DNA of 28,997 nucleotides, from assembly GCA_937896885.1 (NCBI GenBank), contig CALBNX010000027.1, forward strand, positions 1-28,997. Reading direction: 5' to 3'. The notes beneath the pieces are model-generated. The model saw only the letters and a list, made by a program, of their open reading frames with translations, did not search any database and was not told the origin of the DNA. The stretch comes from an uncultured Clostridia bacterium. GTDB taxonomy: Bacteria; Bacillota; Clostridia; Oscillospirales; Acutalibacteraceae. Position 1 is the first letter of the stretch. Each line of letters opens with the position of its first letter. Position numbers and translations under genes: made by a program. Shown piece by piece: positions 1 to 6,536 of the stretch.

Positions 1-151
1 TAAGTGCTTCATAACCCATAAGCATTGTAAGCTCATCAACAATTTCACAGAATTCCTTTGAACCTGTGTTAATATCGCAAAGATGTGTTACCTTATGTGC
101 CACAAGTGGATGGTCATTAAAACTTGTTAAATTCTTTGTAAAATCTGACAT
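1..151 (-). CDS. upp: Uracil phosphoribosyltransferase, N-terminal part (runs off the window)
   Basis: This is the first 50 codons of a leftward gene that continues beyond base 1. The protein converts uracil and PRPP to UMP in the cytoplasm, the main uracil salvage step. The reading frame from the ATG at 151 contains HPLVAHKVTHL and DINTGSKEF, followed by IVDELTMLM. These match the start of Upp proteins (HPLIQHKLT, RDKNTGTKEFR, LVDEVATLM). The catalytic C-terminal PRPP loop lies outside the window. A GAGG sequence sits just upstream of the ATG, and a leftward sigma-A type promoter lies at 187-215. The gene is divergent from the DUF523 gene and close to a uracil permease, which fits uracil salvage. 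Identification rests on 50 residues but the motif match is strong. Confidence 0.88.
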   Translation of the reverse strand, partial: MSDFTKNLTSFNDHPLVAHKVTHLCDINTGSKEFCEIVDELTMLMGYEAL

Positions 152-186
152 AATAACGCCTCATTTCAAAATACTTTATCCTATTT

Positions 187-215
187 ATAATAGCATACTT
201 ATATATTTTTGGCAA
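187..215 (-). promoter_or_regulatory. Sigma-A type promoter for upp
   Basis: Read on the minus strand: TTGCCA (210-215), a 17-base spacer, then TATTAT (187-192), with the upp ATG about 36 bases downstream of the -10. It lies back to back with the promoter of the rightward DUF523 gene, and the two -35 boxes are only 12 bases apart. Confidence 0.6.
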
Positions 216-227
216 GAGATTTACAAA

Positions 228-256
228 TTGACACTAAAATTTACGTATGATATAAT
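228..256 (+). promoter_or_regulatory. Consensus sigma-A promoter for the DUF523 gene
   Basis: TTGACA (228-233), an exact 17-base spacer, and TATAAT (251-256) preceded by TGA, so an extended -10. The predicted start leaves a leader of about 30 bases before the ATG at 292. This is a near-perfect consensus promoter. Confidence 0.75.
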
Positions 257-291
257 TATTTTGTAAAAACCTTATTAAAGGAGCAAATATT

Positions 292-738
292 ATGGCTAAA
301 ATTATTATAAGCGGTTGTCTTTTCGGTTGTGATTGTCGCTATAAAGGTGACAACTGCAAGTGCGAAGAGTTATTGGCGTTAGCAGACGAGCATATTCTTA
401 TTCCTGTTTGCCCTGAACAGATGGGTGGACTTTCAACACCTCGCGACCCTGCTGAAATTGTCGGTGACAAAGTTATAAGCAATCACGGCAAAGATGTAAC
501 TTATGAATACACAAAAGGCGCTGAAACTGCTTTACACATTGCAAAAGTTAATAATGCCGATGCAGTAGTTTTAAAGGCTAATAGTCCATCTTGCGGTAAA
601 GGAATTATCTATGATGGAACTTTTACAGGCAACAAAATTGAGGGTAACGGAATTGCTGCAAAAATGTTCTTAGATGCGGGATTTTCTGTGTTTACTGAAA
701 ACGAAATTCCAGAACTGAAAAAGTTTTTGAATAAGTAA
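292..738 (+). CDS. DUF523 family protein, TudS-like (possible thiouracil desulfidase)
   Basis: A 148-residue protein of the short DUF523 family. Visible family features: an N-terminal Cys cluster SGCLFGCDCRYKG (Cys9, Cys13, Cys15), VCPEQMGGL (Cys40), STPRDPAEI, and LKANSPSCG (Cys101). In TudS, a characterised DUF523 protein, three conserved cysteines bind an iron-sulfur cluster that removes sulfur from 2-thiouracil to give uracil; Cys9, Cys13 and Cys101 are the likely equivalents here. There is no signal peptide or membrane segment, so it should be cytoplasmic. The ribosome site AAAGGAG lies 8 bases before the ATG. It is flanked by upp and a uracil permease, which favours a role in uracil or thiouracil salvage. 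Family membership is secure. The substrate is inferred, and DUF523 members may have other roles. Confidence 0.85.
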   Translation: MAKIIISGCLFGCDCRYKGDNCKCEELLALADEHILIPVCPEQMGGLSTPRDPAEIVGDKVISNHGKDVTYEYTKGAETALHIAKVNNADAVVLKANSPSCGKGIIYDGTFTGNKIEGNGIAAKMFLDAGFSVFTENEIPELKKFLNK

Positions 739-766
739 TTTTTTATTCGACATTTTTCTAAAATCA

Positions 767-796
767 TTGACATCAAATTACATAATATGATATACT
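767..796 (+). promoter_or_regulatory. Sigma-A promoter for the uracil permease transcript
   Basis: TTGACA (767-772), an 18-base spacer, TATACT (791-796) with an upstream TGA (extended -10). It would start transcription near 803 and produce a leader of about 155 bases before the permease ATG at 957. A second TTGACA at 809-814 has no good -10 downstream. No terminator is seen after the DUF523 gene, so readthrough from it is also possible. Confidence 0.65.
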
Positions 797-802
797 ACAT
801 AG

Positions 803-956
803 GATAACTTGACAATCTTAAATATTAAATAAAGATATAGGCAAGATAAGTGTGTAGCGTGTTACATATGGATATCTGTTGCATATGAACCTTGTCAATA
901 TTGACAAGGTTTTTATTTTTGTTGTCGAGCACAAAATTTTAAGAGGAGTTGTTCTT
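803..956 (+). promoter_or_regulatory. Permease 5' leader with putative transcription attenuator of unknown ligand
   Basis: Between the predicted transcription start and the permease ATG lies a structured leader ending in an intrinsic terminator at 888-920. TTGACAA at 809-815 is exactly complementary to TTGTCAA at 892-898 in the 5' arm of the terminator, so it could form a competing antiterminator. Other visible pairings are CATATG 865-870 with CATATG 882-887, and AGATAT 833-838 with ATATCT 872-877. I do not recognise a purine, preQ1 or PyrR-binding consensus. The architecture is that of an attenuator; the sensed molecule is unknown. Confidence 0.5.
888..920 (+). terminator. Intrinsic terminator/attenuator inside the permease leader
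   Basis: A perfect 24-base inverted repeat at 888-911 (10-bp stem AACCTTGTCA / TGACAAGGTT with a 4-base loop) is followed by a T-rich run to 920. It lies 36 bases upstream of the permease start, in the right place for premature termination before the coding region. Confidence 0.7.
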
Positions 957-2366
957 ATGAAACTCATTTATGATGTAAACGACCGTCCAGGTTTAAGCAA
1001 AACTCTGCTCTTTGCTTTCCAGCAGATGATTGCAATCATGGCGGCAACATTGCTTGTTCCAATGCTTATGTCAGGTTTTGCTATGAGCAATGGCAACACA
1101 CTTTCTTTTGACCCTGCTGCAGCGCTTTTTGGTGCAGGTATCGGTACACTTTTCTACACATTTGCTACTAAGCGCAAGAGCCCTGTTTTCCTTGGTTCTT
1201 CATTCACATTCCTTGGCGCTTATGCAGCAATCATCGGTATGAACTATGGCTATTGGGGTGTTATTATTGGTATCACTCTTGCAGGTCTTGTTTATGTTGT
1301 ACTTGCAGCTATCATCAAACTTGCAGGTTCAGGTTGGGTTAACAAGCTTATGCCTCCTGTAATAGCAGGTCCTATTGTTACTATTATCGGTCTTTCACTT
1401 TCAAGCACAGCTACTGGTTGGATGTCAACTAACGGTGGCACTGATTACAGCCTTGTAACAATTCTCGTTGGTGCAATTACATTCTTTGCAATCGTAATTG
1501 TTTCTGTTAAGGGTTCAAAAAATCTTCGCCTTATTCCTTTCATTATCGGTGTTGGCGTGGGTTATATCGTTGCTCTTATTCTTACTCTTATCGGCAACGC
1601 TGCTGATATTGCTGCTCTTCAGATTTTAAGCTTCGACTCATTCAAAGCAGCTTTTGAACCATTCACAATTCAGTCAATTGTTGATTATCCTAAATTCACA
1701 TTCCTTAAAGCTATGACAGAAAATGTTGAAGGTGTCCTTCCTATTGATGCTACAGCTGTTGGTAATATTGCTATCACATTCGTTCCAATCGCTATTGTTG
1801 AACTTGCACAGCACATTGCTGACCACAAGAACCTTGGCAACCTTATCGGTAAAGACCTTATTAATGACCCTGGTCTTGACAGAACACTTATCGGTGACGG
1901 TGTAGGTTCAATTATCGGTGGTTTCTTCGGCGGTGCTGCTAACACAACATACGGCGAATCAATCGGTTGTGTTGCTATCACAAAGAATGCTTCTGTTATT
2001 TCAATCATCACAGCTGGCTTTGGTTGTATGATTCTTTCATTCTTCACACCATTCGTTGCTCTTATTAACTCAATTCCTAAGTGCGTAATGGGTGGCGCTT
2101 GTGTTGCTCTTTATGGTCTCATCGCAGTTTCTGGCCTTTCAATGCTCAAAGATGTTGACCTTGGAAAGAGCAAGAATCTCTATATTGTAAGTGCAATTCT
2201 TGTTATCGGCATCGGTGGTCTTTCACTCAACTTCGGTTTCAACCCAGTTACAAACGGACCACTTGTTCAGGTTACAGCTCTTGCAACTGCTCTTATCTTC
2301 GGTATTATCACTAACTTAATCGTTAGCACAGGTAAAGACAGAAGCGAAGAAGACGACGCTGAATAA
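957..2366 (+). CDS. NCS2 family uracil permease (UraA/PyrP-like)
   Basis: A 469-residue polytopic membrane transporter of the nucleobase-cation symporter-2 family, importing uracil (or xanthine) with a cation. Strong similarity in pattern to Bacillus PyrP and E. coli UraA: FLGSSFTFLGAYAAI, PPVIAGPIVTIIGLSL, VELAQHIADHKNLG, GLDRTLIGDGVGSIIGG, NTTYGESIGCVAITK. Glu282 (VELAQH) and Glu334 (TYGESIG) correspond in position and spacing to the substrate-binding glutamates Glu241 and Glu290 of UraA. The ATG at 957 is chosen because AAGAGGAG lies 8 bases upstream. An in-frame upstream ATG at 879 would put the terminator hairpin inside the coding region and has no ribosome site. Its leader contains an attenuator, so expression is probably controlled by pyrimidine or another effector. 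Uracil is preferred over xanthine because of the upp/TudS-like neighbours. Confidence 0.88.
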   Translation: MKLIYDVNDRPGLSKTLLFAFQQMIAIMAATLLVPMLMSGFAMSNGNTLSFDPAAALFGAGIGTLFYTFATKRKSPVFLGSSFTFLGAYAAIIGMNYGYWGVIIGITLAGLVYVVLAAIIKLAGSGWVNKLMPPVIAGPIVTIIGLSLSSTATGWMSTNGGTDYSLVTILVGAITFFAIVIVSVKGSKNLRLIPFIIGVGVGYIVALILTLIGNAADIAALQILSFDSFKAAFEPFTIQSIVDYPKFTFLKAMTENVEGVLPIDATAVGNIAITFVPIAIVELAQHIADHKNLGNLIGKDLINDPGLDRTLIGDGVGSIIGGFFGGAANTTYGESIGCVAITKNASVISIITAGFGCMILSFFTPFVALINSIPKCVMGGACVALYGLIAVSGLSMLKDVDLGKSKNLYIVSAILVIGIGGLSLNFGFNPVTNGPLVQVTALATALIFGIITNLIVSTGKDRSEEDDAE

Positions 2367-2386
2367 ACAATAATTAAACAACTCGT

Positions 2387-2416
2387 CCCCACAGGCTTTT
2401 TTCTGTGGGGATTTTT
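2387..2416 (+). terminator. Intrinsic terminator after the uracil permease
   Basis: An 8-bp stem CCCCACAG (2387-2394) / CTGTGGGG (2403-2410) with an 8-base loop, followed by ATTTTT. It ends the permease transcript 20 bases past the stop codon and just before the next promoter. Confidence 0.85.
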
Positions 2417-2425
2417 AATGTCTAA

Positions 2426-2454
2426 TTGACATAAAATTTATTTTTTATTATAAT
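2426..2454 (+). promoter_or_regulatory. Consensus sigma-A promoter for the nucleotidyltransferase-peptidase unit
   Basis: TTGACA (2426-2431), a 17-base spacer, TATAAT (2449-2454). A transcript would start near 2461, leaving a leader of about 26 bases before the ATG at 2487. Confidence 0.75.
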
Positions 2455-2486
2455 ATAGTTTAGATTTTAAGAAAGGAATATGCGCT

Positions 2487-3722
2487 ATGAACTTAAGCCT
2501 TGAAAACAGAGTTTTGCTGTCACTCATTGCTAAAACATCTTTTGGTAAAGATATTGATTTCTTAGAAAACGATGAAAAGCTTGAAGATATTAATTGGGCA
2601 GATATATATAAAGAAAGTGCAAAACAGACTGTTGTGCTTTTTGCATCTGGTGCTATTTCTTCTTATTCTAATGTTATTCCAAAAGAGATATTCGGCAAAT
2701 GGATTGCACACAGTAGTAAATCTATTTCAAGCAATATGGCTGTTATGAATTGTCAGAATGAATTAGCAGAATTCCTCGACAGAAATGGCTATAAATACAT
2801 TATTCTTAAAGGCCTTGCGTCATCTACTTATTATGAAAACCCTGACATGAGAATGCTCGGTGATGTGGATTTTCTTATTGAAAACGATAAAAAGGATGAA
2901 ATTGCACAAAAAATTCAAAGTGAATTAAATTATAGCTTATACACTGATTTAGACCATATTTGTCATATCACAATGACACGAAACCGAGATGCTATTGAAA
3001 TGCATTTTGAGATTCCCGGAATCCCACATGGTGAAAATGGTGAATATGTAAGAGCTTTTATAAATAACATTTTAGACGATGTTCTTGAAAGTAATGTGGA
3101 TATTGCAAGATTTACTGCGCCGTCCCACCTTTTCCACGGTGTTATTATTCTTCTTCATATGCTTCATCATATGACATCTGAAGGCTTGGGACTTCGTCAC
3201 CTTTGTGACTGGGGTGCATTTGTAAATAAAACTGCAGATATGCCTTTTTGGGAAACTGGATTTATTCCATTCTTAAAAAAGATAAATCTTTTAACTTATG
3301 CAAGCGTTATGGCTTCTGTTTGCCATAAATATATGGGCATAGATATGCCAGCATCATTACCTGTTGCCAATGAAGAAATCTGTTATGAAATTATTAGTGA
3401 TGTTTTTCAGAGCGGTAATCTCGGAAATAAGGACGAACAATATCATCAAAGCGGATGGCTTGTTTCTCAAAACGGCAAAGATAGTATGAAAAAATCCACA
3501 TTTGCTGTGCTTTTAGGCAAGCTTGACTCTGGCGCTAAGGCGCATTGGCCCTGGCTTAAAAAGTGGAAAATTTTATTGCCTTTTGCGTATTTATTTTTTA
3601 CACTTCGATATTATTTGAAGGTTATTCGTGGTGAGCGTCCGTCTTTGACTTCACTTATGCCAGAAGCAAACAAACGAAAAGATTTATATAAAAAGTTAGA
3701 AATTTATGAGGATAACGAATGA
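2487..3722 (+). CDS. Nucleotidyltransferase family protein (PF14907-type)
   Basis: A 411-residue soluble protein of the uncharacterised nucleotidyltransferase family (NTP_transf_5). The signature lies at residues 103-131: YIILKG (Lys108, Gly109), followed by MRMLGDVDFLI with Asp126 and Asp128 as the likely metal-binding pair of the polymerase-beta-like fold. HxxxL-type helices (HLFHGVIILLHMLHHM) at about residues 213-230 are usual in the family's C-terminal half. The start is the ATG at 2487, preceded by GAAAGGA at 2471-2477. Its stop overlaps the start of the next gene (ATGA), so the two are translationally coupled. The biochemical role and substrate of this family are not established; relatives often lie in surface polysaccharide or peptide-modification loci next to S24/S26 peptidase-like genes. 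Confidence 0.75.
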   Translation: MNLSLENRVLLSLIAKTSFGKDIDFLENDEKLEDINWADIYKESAKQTVVLFASGAISSYSNVIPKEIFGKWIAHSSKSISSNMAVMNCQNELAEFLDRNGYKYIILKGLASSTYYENPDMRMLGDVDFLIENDKKDEIAQKIQSELNYSLYTDLDHICHITMTRNRDAIEMHFEIPGIPHGENGEYVRAFINNILDDVLESNVDIARFTAPSHLFHGVIILLHMLHHMTSEGLGLRHLCDWGAFVNKTADMPFWETGFIPFLKKINLLTYASVMASVCHKYMGIDMPASLPVANEEICYEIISDVFQSGNLGNKDEQYHQSGWLVSQNGKDSMKKSTFAVLLGKLDSGAKAHWPWLKKWKILLPFAYLFFTLRYYLKVIRGERPSLTSLMPEANKRKDLYKKLEIYEDNE

Positions 3723-4192
3723 ACGAAAATAAAAAGAGCGTTGCTCTTGAAGAGCTTGAACCTATAATTCGAGAAAAACTGAATAGTGGTGGTACAGTTC
3801 AAATTCCAATTACGGGAACAAGCATGTTGCCACTTTTAGTACAAGGTAGAGATTCCGTTATTCTCGCCCCTGCCGTTGAAGTTAACGCCGGTGATATTAT
3901 CTTTTATAAAAGAGATGACGGACATTTTGTTTTACATAGAATCATAGGCAAAAATGAAAACGGCTATATTCTTTGTGGTGACAATCAGTGGGTTAAAGAA
4001 TATGGCATAACTGACCAACACATTATTGGTGTGGTTATTGAAATAATCCTTGATGGTAAATCAATAAAAGTAGATAATGAAAAATATTTAAAATATTGTA
4101 CTCATTGGAACAAACTGATGCCTATTCGCAAACCATTAGTCTTAACAATGAGCAAAATAAGAGCTATAAAAAGAAAAATGAGCAGTAGATAA
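3719..4192 (+). CDS. S24/S26 (signal peptidase I-like) family protein, soluble
   Basis: A 157-residue protein with the core of signal peptidase I/LexA-like serine peptidases. ITGTSMLP carries the nucleophile Ser35, FVLHRIIG carries His73-Arg74, and LCGDNQ carries Asp88. Ser-His-Asp rather than Ser-Lys is the pattern of SipW/endoplasmic-reticulum type signal peptidases. Unlike normal signal peptidases I see no N-terminal membrane anchor: the first 30 residues are charged and helical, so the protein is probably cytosolic or peripheral. It overlaps the preceding nucleotidyltransferase gene by 4 bases (ATGA), which suggests a joint function. The target is unknown. The last codons form part of a terminator hairpin. 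Confidence 0.72.
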   Translation: MNENKKSVALEELEPIIREKLNSGGTVQIPITGTSMLPLLVQGRDSVILAPAVEVNAGDIIFYKRDDGHFVLHRIIGKNENGYILCGDNQWVKEYGITDQHIIGVVIEIILDGKSIKVDNEKYLKYCTHWNKLMPIRKPLVLTMSKIRAIKRKMSSR

Positions 4193-4213
4193 ATCTACTG
4201 CTCTTATTTTTTT
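4180..4213. terminator. Bidirectional intrinsic terminator between convergent units
   Basis: A 10-bp perfect stem GAGCAGTAGA (4180-4189) / TCTACTGCTC (4194-4203) with a 4-base loop. On the plus strand it is followed by TTATTTTTTT. On the minus strand it is followed by ATTTTTCTTTTT. It overlaps the stop codon of the peptidase gene and lies 17 bases beyond the capG stop, so it can end both the rightward pair and the 22-kb leftward operon. Confidence 0.85.
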
Positions 4214-4220
4214 GATTTTA

Positions 4221-5399
4221 TTAGAATTTTCTCCAAACCATTTTATCAACAACACCTGTATATGACTGAATAAGTTTAACAACCTTTGTTGAAACATTTT
4301 CGTCAACATAATCAGGTACAGGAATGCCATTCTCGCCATTAAGATTTAATTCAACAGCTGTATCAATTGCCTGAAGAAGTGATTTTTCATCAATACCTGC
4401 AAGTACAAAGCAAGCCTTATCAAGTGCTTCAGGTCGTTCAGTTGATGTACGGATACATACTGCTGGGAAAGGATGTCCAACTGAAGTAAAGAATGAGCTT
4501 TCTTCAGGAAGCGTACCACTATCTGAAACTACTGCAAAAGCATTCATCTGTAAGCAATTGTAATCGTGGAAACCAAGTGGTTCGTGCATTACAACACGGC
4601 TGTCAAGCTTAAAGCCTGTTGATTCAAGTCTCTTCTTACTTCTTGGATGGCAAGAATAAAGAATTGGCATATCATACTTTTCAGCAGTTTTGTTGATAGC
4701 ATTGAAAAGTGACAAGAAATTCTTTTCTGTATCAATGTTTTCTTCTCTGTGTGCTGAAAGAAGAATGTATTTTCCTTTTTCAAGACCGAGCTTTGAATGA
4801 ATATCACTTGCCATAATTTTATCTAGATTATTATGAAGCACCTCAGCCATTGGTGAGCCTGTTACATATACTCTTTCCTTTGGAAGTCCACATTCGTGAA
4901 GATATTTTCTTGCATGTTCAGAATAAGCCAAGTTAACATCAGAAATAATGTCAACAATTCTTCTGTTTGTTTCTTCAGGAAGGCATTCGTCCTTGCAACG
5001 ATTACCTGCTTCCATATGGAAGATTGGAATATGAAGTCTTTTTGCAGGAATTGCTGAAAGACAAGAGTTTGTGTCACCTAAAATAAGCAATGCATCAGGC
5101 TTAATTTCAGCCATAAGCTTATATGAACAGTTAATGATATTACCAACTGTTGCACCAAGGTCATCACCTACTGCATCCATATAAACTTCAGGGTCCTGAA
5201 GCTGTAAATCCTTAAAGAATACTCCATTAAGGTTATAGTCATAATTCTGACCTGTATGAGCAAGAATACAGTCAAAATACTGACGAGCTTTGTTGATAAC
5301 AGCAGCAAGACGAATGATTTCAGGACGAGTGCCCACAATAATCAAGAGCTTTAATTTGCCATTATCTTTGAATTTAATATCTGAATAATCTAATTTCAT
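4221..5399 (-). CDS. capG: UDP-N-acetylglucosamine 2-epimerase family, CapG/FnlC-like (UDP-L-FucNAc synthesis)
   Basis: A 392-residue non-hydrolysing sugar-nucleotide 2-epimerase (GT-B fold). Motifs: GTRPEIIRLAAVI near the N terminus, HTGQNYD, LGDTNSCL, FHMEAGNRC, PEETNRRIVD, and a C-terminal VSDSGTLPEES. With CapE and CapF in the same operon it should catalyse the last step to UDP-N-acetyl-L-fucosamine, C2 epimerisation of UDP-6-deoxy-L-TalNAc. Without those neighbours it would be called WecB (UDP-ManNAc), and that remains the alternative. The ribosome site GAGGTG lies 6 bases before the ATG. It is the last gene of the leftward operon, followed by a bidirectional terminator. Confidence 0.82.
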   Translation of the reverse strand: MKLDYSDIKFKDNGKLKLLIIVGTRPEIIRLAAVINKARQYFDCILAHTGQNYDYNLNGVFFKDLQLQDPEVYMDAVGDDLGATVGNIINCSYKLMAEIKPDALLILGDTNSCLSAIPAKRLHIPIFHMEAGNRCKDECLPEETNRRIVDIISDVNLAYSEHARKYLHECGLPKERVYVTGSPMAEVLHNNLDKIMASDIHSKLGLEKGKYILLSAHREENIDTEKNFLSLFNAINKTAEKYDMPILYSCHPRSKKRLESTGFKLDSRVVMHEPLGFHDYNCLQMNAFAVVSDSGTLPEESSFFTSVGHPFPAVCIRTSTERPEALDKACFVLAGIDEKSLLQAIDTAVELNLNGENGIPVPDYVDENVSTKVVKLIQSYTGVVDKMVWRKF

Positions 5400-5419
5400 A
5401 TTTACACCTCACTTAAAAT

Positions 5420-6478
5420 CTATCTATTACCACTTAGTATCCAATAAATTGGTTTAACGAATTTTATAACTCTTGATGCAATACAACAACATATTACTGT
5501 TAAAATGATTCCTAAAAAATAATTTACAAGGCTAGGCAAATTAAGATTTTGAATAATCATTCCTAAAAGCACACCTATCAATTGATGAGAACCATAAATA
5601 ATCATCGGAGAAATGTTCGGGAAGGTTTTGTTCACAATTTTTTCATCGCATAATTTGAATAAAAATGCCCAACAACTAATTGCTATTAGTGGAACAATAC
5701 ATCTTTTATTAAATGTTGTTATATATCCGTCATATACTAACCCACCAAGTATCCCGAATCCAAAATACATTATACAAAGAATAGAGACCGAAATCTTTTT
5801 AATGCCTTGTTTAATGGCATAAAGTATTTCTTGATGCTTACCCATAAGGCAACCGCAAAAATAGTATGTAAAGAAATTCATATGAAATAAGTCCCGTGTT
5901 GTTCCCATTATTTCAATAGATATAGAACCCCATCCTAAGAAACTTAGTATAGTAAAAACAATCAGTAATATTATCGATAGTTTCTTTTTACAAACAACCA
6001 AAAAAATAACTGGTGCACAAATTACATATGTTATTAAATGAAACATATACCATAAATGAAAACCATATCGATAAAATACAATATTTGTTAAAATCCCTAG
6101 TGGAGATGTAACTACATTGTTGGCCATTTCAATACCTAACACAGTATTACCTACAAAATAAACCATATAATAAAGTGTTGACCATGCAAAGAAAGGTAAT
6201 ACCAAACTAACTATTCTTCTTTTTTGTTTTGCAAGGCAGTCCTTTATGCTTTCAGTATTTTTATAAAACAAATAACCTGAAGTAAACATAAAAATGGGAA
6301 CTGCCGCAGTAAACAAGCCGTGTGAAAGTATCCCTGGTATCACAGCAGATAAGGAATATTTATCTGAATCTCCTATACTATATGAATGTAGCCCTATAAT
6401 CATAATTGCACACAAAAAAGATGTTATTGTTATGAAATTATCTTTCTCCCTAAAGTTCTGTATTGGTGATTGTTCCAA
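5420..6478 (-). CDS. Acyltransferase-3 family membrane protein (third in operon)
   Basis: A 352-residue integral membrane protein with about ten hydrophobic segments, of the OafA/WecH-type acyltransferase-3 family that moves acetyl groups from cytoplasmic acetyl-CoA to sugars. The first membrane segment contains the family's conserved histidine in CAIMIIGLHSYS. Other segments include MFTSGYLFYKN and WYMFHLITYV. The start is a TTG at 6478 with GGGGAG six bases upstream; no suitably placed ATG exists before the first membrane segment. It lies between capG (20 bases downstream) and a GT2 gene (58 bases upstream). It probably O-acetylates a residue of the polysaccharide; the target residue cannot be read from sequence. 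Confidence 0.78.
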   Translation of the reverse strand: MEQSPIQNFREKDNFITITSFLCAIMIIGLHSYSIGDSDKYSLSAVIPGILSHGLFTAAVPIFMFTSGYLFYKNTESIKDCLAKQKRRIVSLVLPFFAWSTLYYMVYFVGNTVLGIEMANNVVTSPLGILTNIVFYRYGFHLWYMFHLITYVICAPVIFLVVCKKKLSIILLIVFTILSFLGWGSISIEIMGTTRDLFHMNFFTYYFCGCLMGKHQEILYAIKQGIKKISVSILCIMYFGFGILGGLVYDGYITTFNKRCIVPLIAISCWAFLFKLCDEKIVNKTFPNISPMIIYGSHQLIGVLLGMIIQNLNLPSLVNYFLGIILTVICCCIASRVIKFVKPIYWILSGNR

Positions 6479-6536
6479 GAAAATCTCCCCTTCTTTTGTG
6501 TATCTAAACTAAAAACAAAACAAGTGTGTCATATGA

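Noticed and set aside
66..266. 66-residue rightward open frame near the left edge
   Set aside because: It lies opposite the upp coding sequence and promoter region, has no ribosome site and shows no family pattern.
865..887. CATATG repeats as a protein operator
   Set aside because: The two copies are short, could arise by chance in AT-rich DNA, and fit better as pairing strands in the leader RNA.
868..888. Possible leader peptide (ATG to TGA, six codons, MDICCI) just before the permease terminator
   Set aside because: There is no Shine-Dalgarno sequence upstream, and Cys codons make no sense for pyrimidine control; it is probably chance.
879..956. N-terminal extension of the permease from the ATG at 879
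   Set aside because: It would run through the terminator hairpin and lacks a ribosome site; the ATG at 957 has AAGAGGAG and gives a normal NCS2 N terminus.
1685..2047. 120-residue leftward open frame inside the permease gene
   Set aside because: Antisense shadow produced by codon bias of the NCS2 gene; no ribosome site or recognisable domain.
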